Shown here: positions 37,668 to 47,020 of the stretch, in pieces | Numbering within the stretch: position 1 is the stretch's first letter | Layout: each line of letters opens with the position of its first letter | Source: Phycisphaerales bacterium | Lineage (GTDB): Bacteria > Planctomycetota > Phycisphaerae > Phycisphaerales > UBA1924 | Assembly (NCBI GenBank): GCA_020831775.1 | Contig: JAFIFZ010000079.1 | Span: 186,001-250,000 of the forward strand | Reading direction: 5' to 3' | DNA: 64,000 bases | Position numbers and translations under genes: made by a program | Notes under the pieces: model-generated | The model's database searches: none | Told to the model about the DNA's origin: nothing | Seen by the model: the letters and a program-made list of their open reading frames with translations, nothing else

Positions 37668-40600
37668 TCACCTGCGGCCCTGCAGCGCGCGGAACCGGGC
37701 GGACTGGGCAGGCGTGAGGTCGCGTCTGCCTTCGAGATTCTGCAGCCTCTGTTCGGCTTCCTCGGGCTCGCCGAGCTCGATAAGCGCTTCGGCGAGTGTC
37801 AGGAACAGGTCTGGCATCGAGTCGTTCCGACGCAAGCCGGACTCAAGCACCTCCCGGGCCCTCGCTGGGTCGCCGGTGCGGAGGAGGGCGAGGCCGTGGG
37901 TGTGGCGGATCGAGGCGATGACCTGCGGCGGGAAGTCCCGCTCGGTCGCGTTCTGATCGGCACGCTGCGCGAGGGGGAGGGCGTCTTCGGCCCGGTCGGG
38001 CTGGCGGACGAGGACATACGCGAGGTTGTTGAGGGCGACGGGGTTCTCCGGCTCCAGACGCAAGAGTTCGCGGTACCACATCTCCGCGTCGGCGGCGTCC
38101 TCGCGGATCTCTGCGAGACTTGCCAGAGCGAGCATCGGGCCCGGGCGGCCGGGGGCGGCTGTGTTGTTGCGCCGGGCGAGGGTCTCGGCGGCTTCGATGT
38201 CGGCCTCGTCGCGCGTCGTGATGGCGGTCTGGTAGGCGTAGCCCATGATGGGGCCGAGCTTGTCGGAGTCTTCGCCAACAAAGCCGCTGAGGCGGGAGAG
38301 CCAAGTGCGTCGTGCTTCGGCCCTCGCGGGGTCGATCGCCTCGCCGATGCCGACGGCGACGGGGAACCAGTCGCTGTCTCGCTCGACGCGGGGCCAGATG
38401 ATCGAGCCGGCGGCCTGGAGGTCGCCGGTGGCGGCCAGTGCCGAGGCGTAGACGCCGAGGTATTCGGGGTTGTTGCCCTGGCGGATCTGCTCTGCGTAGG
38501 GGGTCAGGCGGTCCAGGGCGTTCCGCCCGGCGCCGCGCTGCAGGTCGAGGACGGAGGAGAAGACGGCGATCTCGAAGGCGTTGCCACCCCGGCGCTGCCA
38601 GCGGTCGGCGGCGGCGAGGGCCTCTTCGCCCCGGCCGGTGGCTCTCGCGAAGCGGGCGAGGTCGCGGGAGGGGCGGAAGTCATAGGGCATCCAGCGTTCG
38701 GCCTCTCGGGCGAGCTCGATGGCCTCATCGAAGCGGCTCGCCTCAGAGAGGGCCTCGAAGAGGATCCGCCACGCGGCGTAGAAACGCTGGTTCTGGCGGG
38801 CGAAGCCGCGGAGATCGGCGATGAACGAGTCAAGCCCCGCGGAGCGTCCGACGGCCTCGGCCGCGAGGCGCGTGAGCCCCTCGGACTCGGCTGTGCCCTC
38901 GCCCCCGACGAAGAGGGGCGAAGCGACTGCGAGCCTGGCGAGGTTGGCGACGCTCGGCTCGGCGGTCTCCGCTCCGCGCAGGATCGTGATGATGCGGCGG
39001 ATCTCGGCGTGATCGGCGTGGCGTTCGGCGGCTCGATCGGCGTGGCTCAGGGCGTCGTCGAATCGGGTCGCCGCGACACTGGCGCGGATGAGCAGAAGCC
39101 ACGCCTGCGTGCTGTCGGGCTCGCGCTGGGTAACTTCCGCGGCGAGATCGGCGGCTTCGGGGAAGCGGCCGCTGCTGGCAAGGAATCGGACGCGGGCGAG
39201 TTCGCCGGTCTCGCCTTCGATCGTTTCCATGAGCGCGAGCGCGTCGCTCTGGCGTCCGCTTTCAGACAGCAAACGGGCGACGAGCGGGATGAGGGACTGG
39301 TCGACCTGCCCCTCGCGTTGGATCGCGTCGACGGTATCGAGCACGCCCTGGGTGTCTCCGACGCGGGCCTGGGCGAGTGCCAGCGCGATCATGTCGCCGG
39401 GTTCGCCCGAACGGGCGAGACGACGGCGGTCCTGGAGGGCCTCCTGGAGCATGCCGCGGCTCTCGTAGATCTCCGCCCGCCTTGTGAGGAAGCCCCTGTC
39501 GGCGCGTGCGATCTCGCTGAGGAGGACGAGCTCGCGGTCGGCCTCTTCCAGACGCCCGGCCCTGAGGAGCAGCTCGATGAGCGTGATGCGTGCTTCGCCC
39601 GGCGCACCTGCGGTGACGGCGTTGCGGACCGTGTTGATCGCGGCGTCGGTGTTGCCGGCCCGCTCGTGCGCTTCGGCGGTCAGCGCGAGCGCTCGTGTGT
39701 TGGCGGGGTCGTTGCGCAGGACCGAGGAGAGCGAGAGGATGATCTGGTTGAGGTCGCTGGCGGAGGGCGAGGCGGCGAGCCTTCGCCGTGCGTCGAAGAT
39801 CCGCCAAGTGACTGAGCCCTCGCCCGATGCGTCGCGCAGACGCTGGATCATCGGCTCGGTGCGAGCGGGCTCAGCCCAGACCGACGCGGATTCGAGGGCC
39901 TGGAGGATGACCGCCGGCTCGTTCTGGCGGCGGTCGGCCAGCTCGAACCAGTACTGCGCCGCCCGGGGATCGCCGACCTGATCGAGGAACGCGCCGAGCG
40001 AGATCTCGATGTCGATCCGCGAACGCCCTTCGGCCTGTTCCAGCGCAGAGCGGAGCATGGTCTCGCCCTGCTCGACTCGGCCGAAGGCGGCCTCAGACAA
40101 CGCGGCCCGCAGCAGCGACCGCGCGTCGCCCGGGGCACGCTCGATGGCCTCGGCGGAGAGCCGCCGGGCGAGCCCGTCATCGATCGGGCCGACTCTCCGA
40201 GCGACCGCGAGCAGAACGCCCGCCTCGGCGTTGATCTCTAGCAGCCGGCTGGCGAAGCCGACCGCCTCCTCGTTCTGTCCGTCGAGCACCATGGCGCGCG
40301 CGAGCCAGCCGATGAGCACCGGGTTATCGGGGTTGGTTTCCAGGAGGGATCTGAGCGAATCGATGGTGCTCTCGGCGTCGTCGAGCCCCGCCCCGGATCG
40401 CTCGGCGTCGGTGATTCGGGCCTCGTAGAGCATCGCAATGCCAGACGGCCACGAGTCGGGATCGGGGTCGATCGCGACTGCATCACGGCCGTCTTCGAAC
40501 TCGCCGCGGTCTAGGTGGATGGAGGCGAGCAGGCCGCGGGCTCTGCGCCATTCGGGCAACTCGACGATCTGCTGGCCGCCGATCCTCTCACTGAGGGTGC

Positions 40601-41855
40601 GGATGGCGGCGGACTGTTCGCCGAGCATGGCCTCTGCGCGGGCTCGGAGGAGCATCGCAAGGGCGCGCTTCTCGCCCTGGGGCTCGACGGAAGCGAGCGT
40701 CCTACGAGCCTCGGTCGGCCGCCCGTCAACGAGCTGCTCGGCGGCCAGCACCAGGGCCTTCCACTCGCGGGCCGTCTGGCCCGGGGCGTCCTGCAGCACG
40801 GCGTTGGCGCGCGGGAAGCGGTCGGCCGGTGCGTCGCCCGAAGCGACCATGAAAGCCGCCCAGCCGAGCGCGTCGGTCGGCGCATTCTCGGGGCCGTCGG
40901 CCAAGAGGGCGTCGAGTCGGCGTGCGGCCTGCTCGTTGTCGATCAGCCCCCAGGCGCGAACGACGCCGAAGACGGCGATCTCCGTCGGGTCGTCGAGCGA
41001 TCCAACGGCGCTGTCGATCACGCCCTCGGCGTAGCGGAGGCGGCTCTGGCCGTCGGCGGGCCTGTGCCGGGCGAGCCGGTCGTGCAGGCGGATCAGCCCG
41101 CGGACCTGCTCGTTGGTCTCGAACTCGGCGGGGTTGACGCTGTCGACCTGCGCGACGGCCTCCTCGTATCGCCCCGCGGACTGCATGCGGCTGGCGTCGA
41201 TGAGCACGAGTTCGGGCTTGCCCTCGAACTGCTCGCGGAGCGAAGCGAAATAGTCCTCCAGCTCGGGCTCGGGCGCGTCGGCGGCGCTCATCGCCACCAG
41301 GACGCGAAGGCGAGGCTGGAACTCGTCTGGGAAGCGCTGCGCGAACGCCTCTGCCGCTTCGAGCGCCTCTCGCGTGCGGCCCGCGGCGGTCAACCCGTCG
41401 ACCAACAGTTCGTGCGCCAGGCGGTGCGAGGAGTCGCGCCGAATGGTCTCGCGTGCCGCGTCGACGAGCTCGGTGACCATGCCCGACTCGGCGAAGAGCT
41501 CGAGCTGGAGGGTTCTGGCCCGCATGTTCGACGGATCGAGCAGGACCGCCTCGCCGGCGAGGCGTGTCGCGAAGCGGATGTGTCCGAGGTTGGGCTGCGG
41601 GACGCGTCGGCGCGACTCGGCCAGTGCGATCAGCGCGTCGACATCCTCGCGGTTCTGAGTGATGTACCTGCTCAGGAGGGGGAGGGCTCGCTCGTACTCG
41701 TTCGCCTCGTAGAGGCGCATGCCCTCAGAACCCGCGTCGAGCGCCTGCTGGGACTTGCGCGCGTTCTGGACCGTGTAAGCGGCAACGCTGGCGGCGCCGA
41801 CGACGCCGACGCCTGCGAGCAGGGCGGCGAGCTTGATCTTGGCGGACTTTCTCAT
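37668..41855 (-). CDS. large TPR protein of the exosortase/polysaccharide locus
   Basis: The 1395-aa protein begins MRKSAKIKLAALLAGVGVVG with one N-terminal membrane segment (residues about 8-27), then consists of about 30 helical repeats with TPR character throughout (e.g. LYEANEYERALPLLSRYI near the start; PENPVALNNLAYVLVRQPDR near the end). It is probably exported or periplasmic, anchored in the inner membrane. Large TPR proteins of this kind (PrsT-like) accompany PEP-CTERM/exosortase loci and are thought to scaffold polysaccharide export; this role is inferred from place. It ends the EPS-type gene run, 30 bases after the sugar transferase. A decayed copy of its 3' end lies at 35391-35590. 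Confidence 0.85.
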   Translation of the reverse strand: MRKSAKIKLAALLAGVGVVGAASVAAYTVQNARKSQQALDAGSEGMRLYEANEYERALPLLSRYITQNREDVDALIALAESRRRVPQPNLGHIRFATRLAGEAVLLDPSNMRARTLQLELFAESGMVTELVDAARETIRRDSSHRLAHELLVDGLTAAGRTREALEAAEAFAQRFPDEFQPRLRVLVAMSAADAPEPELEDYFASLREQFEGKPELVLIDASRMQSAGRYEEAVAQVDSVNPAEFETNEQVRGLIRLHDRLARHRPADGQSRLRYAEGVIDSAVGSLDDPTEIAVFGVVRAWGLIDNEQAARRLDALLADGPENAPTDALGWAAFMVASGDAPADRFPRANAVLQDAPGQTAREWKALVLAAEQLVDGRPTEARRTLASVEPQGEKRALAMLLRARAEAMLGEQSAAIRTLSERIGGQQIVELPEWRRARGLLASIHLDRGEFEDGRDAVAIDPDPDSWPSGIAMLYEARITDAERSGAGLDDAESTIDSLRSLLETNPDNPVLIGWLARAMVLDGQNEEAVGFASRLLEINAEAGVLLAVARRVGPIDDGLARRLSAEAIERAPGDARSLLRAALSEAAFGRVEQGETMLRSALEQAEGRSRIDIEISLGAFLDQVGDPRAAQYWFELADRRQNEPAVILQALESASVWAEPARTEPMIQRLRDASGEGSVTWRIFDARRRLAASPSASDLNQIILSLSSVLRNDPANTRALALTAEAHERAGNTDAAINTVRNAVTAGAPGEARITLIELLLRAGRLEEADRELVLLSEIARADRGFLTRRAEIYESRGMLQEALQDRRRLARSGEPGDMIALALAQARVGDTQGVLDTVDAIQREGQVDQSLIPLVARLLSESGRQSDALALMETIEGETGELARVRFLASSGRFPEAADLAAEVTQREPDSTQAWLLLIRASVAATRFDDALSHADRAAERHADHAEIRRIITILRGAETAEPSVANLARLAVASPLFVGGEGTAESEGLTRLAAEAVGRSAGLDSFIADLRGFARQNQRFYAAWRILFEALSEASRFDEAIELAREAERWMPYDFRPSRDLARFARATGRGEEALAAADRWQRRGGNAFEIAVFSSVLDLQRGAGRNALDRLTPYAEQIRQGNNPEYLGVYASALAATGDLQAAGSIIWPRVERDSDWFPVAVGIGEAIDPARAEARRTWLSRLSGFVGEDSDKLGPIMGYAYQTAITTRDEADIEAAETLARRNNTAAPGRPGPMLALASLAEIREDAADAEMWYRELLRLEPENPVALNNLAYVLVRQPDRAEDALPLAQRADQNATERDFPPQVIASIRHTHGLALLRTGDPARAREVLESGLRRNDSMPDLFLTLAEALIELGEPEEAEQRLQNLEGRRDLTPAQSARFRALQGRR

Positions 41856-41885
41856 CTTTCCCGTTCCCCTCGCGCTGCGAGCGAG

Positions 41886-43340
41886 TCAATCTTTCTTGAG
41901 GATCTTGGCGAGGATCTGCCAGACGGTCTGCCAGATGATCCAGAGGTCGCTCCCCCACGACTGGTGCTGGACATACTCGAGGTCGTATCGGATCCATTCC
42001 TGGAAATCGGTGAGCGGTTCGCGCGTCCTGCGGACCTGCCAGAGGCCTGTGATGCCCGGGCGGACGCTCAGGCGGGCCTCGCGCCACGCCGGGCAGAATT
42101 GGTTCTCGCTGTCGGGGCTCGGGCGCGGGCCGACCACGCTCATGTGCCCGGCGAGGACATTGAGAAACTGCGGCAGCTCATCGATCTGGAGCTTCCGCAT
42201 CACCTTGCCGACCTTCAGCACGCGAGGATCGTTCTCCATGAAGAACTGCGGGCCGTCGCAGACATTCTCGGCCATGAGCTTGGCCTTGAGATCGTCTGCG
42301 TCGCGGCGCATGGTGCGGAACTTCAGGCAGGGGAAGGTCTTGCCACCGAGCGTCTGGCGCCGGTGGGCGAAGAAGAAGGGCCGGCCGTCCTCGATGAGGA
42401 TCGCCAGCATGAATAGCGGGTAGAACGGGACGGTGACCGCGAGCACCACGGCGCTGAAGGCGACATCGAACGCCCGCTTGCCGAAGCGCCGGGCGCGACC
42501 GGCCTTGGCCAGGTCGGGCAGTCGCCAGTGCGGGGCCTTGACGAGCGACCATTGGACCGGGGGCGGGTCGCCCGCTTCGTCTCGATCGGGGACGACCGCG
42601 GGGCCGACGAGCACCTCGCCCGGGCCGATGCGGGCGCCGGCGCCGATCCAGGCGTTGCCGATGACGCGGGCGTTCTCGTCGATGTCGGCGGACTCGTGCG
42701 CCCAGACACCGTCAGAGAATCGGTAGACCGAGGGGAGTACGGCCCGCTGGCGCGACCACCTGGGCAGGGTTCTCGCCAGCCAGCGGTCGATACCCTCGTC
42801 GTCGCGTCCGTCGAAGATCTCGCTCTCCATCGCGATCGGAGAGCCGGCCTTCTGGCGATAGACGGCCCGGAGTTTACCGAGCCCTTCAGCCTCGGTCGGA
42901 GCGGTGCGCCAGATCTCGGCGATGCGCGGGTCAGGGGTGACCCATACGCGGGCGGTGCGGAGTGCGCGGGCGCGGTACTCGCGTCGGATCTCTTTGAGCT
43001 GGGCACCCCCGTTGCTGACGACGCGCTCGCGGTAGGACGACTCATCGGTCATCGTCAGGCGGAGGCGGACAAGGTCGGGGCTGTCCCAATGGAGGCGCTT
43101 GAGCACCTTGGCGATATCGAACCAGACGAGGGTGCCGACCGGGAGCAACAGGTAGAGCACGGGGCCGGACTGCTCCGGCTCGGGCTGTCCGTTGCGGACG
43201 ACACGGACGCCGGTCGAGGCCCAGACGAGATCGTGGAGCTCGACGGGCTCGGCGCCCCAGAGCTTGCCGCGCACGCCGCGATGGCCCGATTCGGGCTCGC
43301 TGAAGGCCATGCAGACCGGGCGTGCGGGGGTGAGTGTCAT
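41886..43340 (-). CDS. initiating sugar-phosphate transferase with N-terminal nucleotidyltransferase-like/hexapeptide part
   Basis: The 484-aa protein ends with a polyprenyl-phosphate sugar-1-phosphate transferase domain of the WcaJ/PglC type (about 285-484): GKRAFDVAFSAVVLAVTVPF is the membrane entry, then LKFRTMRRDADDL, DELPQFLNVLAGHMSVVGPR, and PGITGLWQV. Instead of the usual four N-terminal membrane helices it has a soluble part of about 280 residues with a hexapeptide-repeat-like run (ADIDENARVIGNAWIGAGA) that resembles the beta-helix tail of NDP-sugar nucleotidyltransferases. It should load the first sugar of the repeat unit onto undecaprenyl phosphate. It overlaps the Wzz/kinase-like gene by four bases (ATGA). 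Confidence 0.9.
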   Translation of the reverse strand: MTLTPARPVCMAFSEPESGHRGVRGKLWGAEPVELHDLVWASTGVRVVRNGQPEPEQSGPVLYLLLPVGTLVWFDIAKVLKRLHWDSPDLVRLRLTMTDESSYRERVVSNGGAQLKEIRREYRARALRTARVWVTPDPRIAEIWRTAPTEAEGLGKLRAVYRQKAGSPIAMESEIFDGRDDEGIDRWLARTLPRWSRQRAVLPSVYRFSDGVWAHESADIDENARVIGNAWIGAGARIGPGEVLVGPAVVPDRDEAGDPPPVQWSLVKAPHWRLPDLAKAGRARRFGKRAFDVAFSAVVLAVTVPFYPLFMLAILIEDGRPFFFAHRRQTLGGKTFPCLKFRTMRRDADDLKAKLMAENVCDGPQFFMENDPRVLKVGKVMRKLQIDELPQFLNVLAGHMSVVGPRPSPDSENQFCPAWREARLSVRPGITGLWQVRRTREPLTDFQEWIRYDLEYVQHQSWGSDLWIIWQTVWQILAKILKKD

Positions 43341-45451
43341 CCGTCGTTCTCTGGTGCGACCAGCGAGGCGACGGCCGGCTGGTTCGGCCGCGATCTACCG
43401 CCGACGCGGCTGCGGATGCCGTTGGACATGCTGCTGACGCTGCGCGTGATTTCGGTCTTGCGGGCGCGGTTGAAGACCAGACCGATGAAGCGGGCTTCGA
43501 GGTGGCGGAGGCGTTCGACGGCGAGCTTGATGAGTCGCGCGTCCTTGCCTCTGGCGACGACGACGAGCACCGCATCGCTGGCGCCGACGAGGGCGGAGGC
43601 CTCGAGGCTGCCGAGGATGGGTCCCGTGTCGACGATGATGGTGTCGTACTGCTCGCGGAGGCGTGCGATCGCCCGGCGGACGCGCGAGGGCGAGAAGTGG
43701 TCGGGGTCGGCGTCGAGGCCCGAGCCCGAGGCGAGCAGCCAGAGGTTCCGCGAATCATTCAAAAGCATCGACGGCTCGAGCTCGCGGTCCTCGCGAACGA
43801 GTTCGGAGAAGCCCGGCCGGTCGAGCATGTCGCGCTCGGAGGTGAGCTGGCGGCCGATCAGGTCGGCGTCGACGAGCAGCGTGCGCCGGCCCGAAGCCGC
43901 GAATGAGCGAGCGAGAGCCTTGGCGGAGGTGGACTTGCCCTCCGCGGCGGTGGCGCTGGTGACGGTGTAGACGCTGCACCCGGACTCGCCCCGCTCCCTG
44001 ACTTCAAGGAGGTTGCGCAGCATGTGGATGCTGGAGGCGGCCATCTCGCACAGGTCGGGGTCGGAGGGGTCGAACTCGGGGATCGCGCCCAGGACGCCGA
44101 CCTCGGGGTCGGGCTTGGGCAGGTCGCCCACCGAGCGGACGCGAGGAGACAGGAAGCCGATCAGCCCGACGAGAGCGAAGCCGAGCCCGCCTCCGGCGCC
44201 GAGCCCGAAGACCGCCAGCGGCAGCCTGCGGTCCTTGGCGGGAATGAGGGGAACATCGCCCTCCTGCTCGATCGAGATGCGGGCGATCCTTCGATTCTCG
44301 CTCTCGACGCGGAGCTGTTCGAGCCTGCGCCGAGCGTCATCGAAGATGTCGTGGTGACGCTTGGCCTCATCCCGTCGCTGTGCGATGAGGAGCTGCACTT
44401 GGCCGAGGCGGCGGCGTTCCGTGACGGCGGCCCGGTGCTCCCGCCGGAGCTGGTCGAGCTCGCCGACAATGCGCGGGACCTCCTGCTGGAGTTCGTTGAC
44501 ACGCTCCTGCATGCGTGCGCGTACGCCGGCGATGCGTCGGTCGAGATCGCGCAGCTCGCGGTGGCGCGGGCCGAAGTCGGTCGAGAGCTGCGTCCGCTGG
44601 CTGAGCAGTTCGGTCTCCTGCTGCTTGAGCGTGCGGAGCTGATCGTCCATGTTGGCCAGGACGGTCGCGGGGAGACGCTCCGTCTCTGCGTCGATGTTGG
44701 TGGGAATACCCATCGAGGCAAACGACCGTTCCATCTCAAAGATGGTGCCGCTCAGCCGCTCGATCATCGCGTCCTGTTGCTGGAGACGGCGTGTGAGATC
44801 GTCTGTGCCTTCTTCTTGGGCGAGCAGGCGGGCCCGTTCCTCAAGAGAGTCGCGTTCGCGCTGGTTGGCGTCGCGGATGTTGCGGAGCTCGCGCTCGCGC
44901 TGGGCGAACTCGGCCTGCGCGCCGTCGATCGCGATCCGCTCATAAGCGCGGAGGACCGCGTCGACAGCGGCTTTTGCGAGGCGTGGATCCTCATCGCTGA
45001 CACTGACCAGGATGATCGGAGACCGTCGCGGCGAGGCTACTTCGAGCTTGTTCTGAAGCCGGATGACGCCCGCGGGCGGGCGGGGCCAACCAGCCTCGAT
45101 GAGCTGCGAGTCGGAGGCGGCCGCGTCGCGGATACGGGGCGAGGTCAGCATCGCGACCTGTCCCGCGACGAAACTGTCGAAGGCGGGGATGCCGTCGGTC
45201 ACCTCTGTATCGTAGAGTCTGGCCTGGCGTACCTGCTCAATCTCGATCCGTCCGGTGCTTCTGAACTCCGGCTGCATCGCGTTGTAGCCGGCGTAAGAGC
45301 CGCCGATGCCGAGGAAGAGCCCGAGCAAGATGGCCCAATGCCACTTGCCGGAGAGCGCGCGGAGCACGATCTCGACGGGGTTGGGCGGCGGGGCCTGCTC
45401 GCCGTCGAGCATCATCGGCTGTGGCGCCGGGTACTGGTCACGCGTCGTCAT
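43337..45451 (-). CDS. Wzz/BY-kinase-like polysaccharide co-polymerase
   Basis: The 704-aa protein has a membrane helix near residues 38-55, a Wzz-type periplasmic region with long coiled coil (REVRELDRRIAGVRARMQERVNEL-like; about 190-380), a second helix (GLGAGGGLGFALVGLIGFLS, about 425-445) and a C-terminal CpsD-like ATPase domain. Walker A reads ATAAEGKSTS, the A' motif LLVDADLIG and Walker B IIVDTGPILG. It lacks the C-terminal tyrosine cluster of autokinases (it ends VASLVAPENDG), so autophosphorylation is doubtful. Such proteins set chain length in Wzy-dependent polymerisation. It overlaps the EpsI-type gene by 14 bases. Confidence 0.88.
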   Translation of the reverse strand: MTTRDQYPAPQPMMLDGEQAPPPNPVEIVLRALSGKWHWAILLGLFLGIGGSYAGYNAMQPEFRSTGRIEIEQVRQARLYDTEVTDGIPAFDSFVAGQVAMLTSPRIRDAAASDSQLIEAGWPRPPAGVIRLQNKLEVASPRRSPIILVSVSDEDPRLAKAAVDAVLRAYERIAIDGAQAEFAQRERELRNIRDANQRERDSLEERARLLAQEEGTDDLTRRLQQQDAMIERLSGTIFEMERSFASMGIPTNIDAETERLPATVLANMDDQLRTLKQQETELLSQRTQLSTDFGPRHRELRDLDRRIAGVRARMQERVNELQQEVPRIVGELDQLRREHRAAVTERRRLGQVQLLIAQRRDEAKRHHDIFDDARRRLEQLRVESENRRIARISIEQEGDVPLIPAKDRRLPLAVFGLGAGGGLGFALVGLIGFLSPRVRSVGDLPKPDPEVGVLGAIPEFDPSDPDLCEMAASSIHMLRNLLEVRERGESGCSVYTVTSATAAEGKSTSAKALARSFAASGRRTLLVDADLIGRQLTSERDMLDRPGFSELVREDRELEPSMLLNDSRNLWLLASGSGLDADPDHFSPSRVRRAIARLREQYDTIIVDTGPILGSLEASALVGASDAVLVVVARGKDARLIKLAVERLRHLEARFIGLVFNRARKTEITRSVSSMSNGIRSRVGGRSRPNQPAVASLVAPENDG

Positions 45452-46136
45452 GGCCGACTCCCTTGTTGACGCGCCGGATCACTGGTTCGCAGGTCTCGAG
45501 GACCATGTCCCAGATCTCTTGGCGGGTTTCGGGATCCATCCCGGCGTCTGTAATGATCTGCAGCTGGGCGGCGCCCATGCGTGTGGTGTTTCTCGATCGT
45601 GTGGCCCGGTCGATGACCTGGCCCGAGCCCGTCAGGGCGTGCTCCTCGCCCGGAAGGATGAAGAAGCCCAGGATGTCGATCCGGCGCTGCTCGAAGTGTT
45701 CGGTCTCGCGCCGGAAGTGGTAGAAGCGGGCGTCGATCTCGCCGAGCGTCGAGGCGACGGGCATCGGCGCCCGGGCCTCTTCGATCCAGCCGTGGGCGGG
45801 GTAGCAGACGGGGGGGTAGTGGCCGTTCATGTCGCGGACATCCATGCAGTGCACGACGAGCAGGTCGAACGAGACCCCGGTGGCAGGATCGGTGAAGCGG
45901 CGCTGGATGACGCGGTTGGGGCGAAGGATCTCCTGCGCCGCCGGGGCGACGGGGACATCGACACCCAGATACGAGCCGATCCGGTAGGGCAGTTCGTCGA
46001 CGCGCTCTGCGACCTCGACGAAGTAGCGGTTGAGGCCTTCGGTGTTCATGCCCGCGCCTCGGGTGACGAAGATCAGCCCCGCCAGCACGAGGGCGGTGAG
46101 GACGATGGGCGCAGGGTTGTTGCGTGCCGGCTTCAT
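45438..46136 (-). CDS. EpsI-type exosortase-associated protein
   Basis: The 232-aa protein starts MKPARNNPAPIVLTALVLAG, a membrane anchor or signal. The family signature is NGHYPPVCYPAHGW with Cys111. In many exosortase systems this EpsI domain is fused to the C-terminus of the exosortase; here it is separate and directly follows it (ATGA overlap). Its exact role is unknown; it is required for polysaccharide export in some species. The start 18 codons upstream is rejected because of the overlap. Confidence 0.88.
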   Translation of the reverse strand: MKPARNNPAPIVLTALVLAGLIFVTRGAGMNTEGLNRYFVEVAERVDELPYRIGSYLGVDVPVAPAAQEILRPNRVIQRRFTDPATGVSFDLLVVHCMDVRDMNGHYPPVCYPAHGWIEEARAPMPVASTLGEIDARFYHFRRETEHFEQRRIDILGFFILPGEEHALTGSGQVIDRATRSRNTTRMGAAQLQIITDAGMDPETRQEIWDMVLETCEPVIRRVNKGVGHDDA

Positions 46137-47020
46137 GGTGAAGAGCTCTGTCTGGCGACGGGGTATGGGGTGATCGGGACCTCCAGCCAACGGAGCAGGC
46201 CGAGGAAGCCCCAGAGGATGCCCAGGGCGACGAGCAGGACCGCCCAGCCGCTGAGGTCGTGGAAGAGGTCGGCGGTCTCGGTGTCGGCGTAGCCGTACAT
46301 GAGCGTGGTCGGCACCAGCCGGATGATGTTGACCAAAAGCGCGATGGCCGGGCTGAGGGCGAGGATGAGCACCCTGAGGCTGTTGCGCATCGGGACGGAG
46401 AAGGCGAAGGTGAAGGCGATGAGGGCGAGGGCGGAGACCATGCGCATGCCGTTGCAGGCCTCGGCGATCGCGACCTCGTGCCCGTTGATGATCAGGAGGT
46501 TGCCTGTCCGGGCGATCGGCATGCCGAAGATGCCCAGGCCGTACTCGGTGACCTTCGCCGAGATCTCCTGGAGGGGGATGGCGATCATCTGACGGAAACG
46601 GCCCGGGACGGGCATCACAAAGAGCAGCGCGATCAGCGCCGGCTTCATGTCCCGGATCGGGCCCGTGCCGATCACCGTGACGATTGCCCCGACGACCAGC
46701 AGGATCGCGCCGAGATGGCGGAAGATGTCGAAGGCCTGAGCGAAGCCCACAATCTCAAATGCGACGCCAGCGCCGACGATCATCGGGCCGACGAAGCTGG
46801 GCGCAGGGCGCCAGGTCCGCAGACGACGCCGACGCTGCCAGACCAGCCAGATCGCGACCGGCACCGCGAGCAGGACATGGGAGTCCTCATCGCGTGTGAG
46901 CCCTCGCCCGAAGATGTCCGCCCAGACCTGCCAGCCTGCAAGGATCGCCAAGAGCGTCATGGCGCCCAATAGGCCGAAAGTCAGCGGTGTCCATCGTCTT
47001 CCGCCCATTCCCGCTCTCAC
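46133..47020 (-). CDS. exosortase (transmembrane cysteine protease/transpeptidase)
   Basis: The 295-aa protein has about eight membrane segments. The exosortase catalytic triad is in place: Cys189 in AIAEACNGMRM, Arg234 in NIIRLVPTT and His254 in DLFHDLSGW. It should cut PEP-CTERM-type tails and transfer the proteins to an anchor; six candidate substrates with IPLPxGG tails lie at 31525-37460. The GTG start at 47020 overlaps the upstream stop (GTGA); an ATG at 47008 is an alternative. The particular exosortase subtype was not assigned. Confidence 0.93.
   Translation of the reverse strand: MRAGMGGRRWTPLTFGLLGAMTLLAILAGWQVWADIFGRGLTRDEDSHVLLAVPVAIWLVWQRRRRLRTWRPAPSFVGPMIVGAGVAFEIVGFAQAFDIFRHLGAILLVVGAIVTVIGTGPIRDMKPALIALLFVMPVPGRFRQMIAIPLQEISAKVTEYGLGIFGMPIARTGNLLIINGHEVAIAEACNGMRMVSALALIAFTFAFSVPMRNSLRVLILALSPAIALLVNIIRLVPTTLMYGYADTETADLFHDLSGWAVLLVALGILWGFLGLLRWLEVPITPYPVARQSSSP

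Larger units (their letters stand above)
35963..37865. repeat. right copy of the tandem segmental duplication
   Basis: This copy contains thioester-like protein 4, the short protein (b), their gaps and the true 3' end of the intact TPR gene. The order and strand equal those of 33701-35590. Because the TPR gene is whole here, this is likely the parental copy and the left one the derived, though both have drifted. Confidence 0.88.

Noticed and set aside
37551-42416. Long plus-strand frames opposite the TPR gene
   Set aside because: Shadows of GC-rich repeats; no ribosome-binding sites and low-complexity products, while the minus frame shows continuous TPR character.
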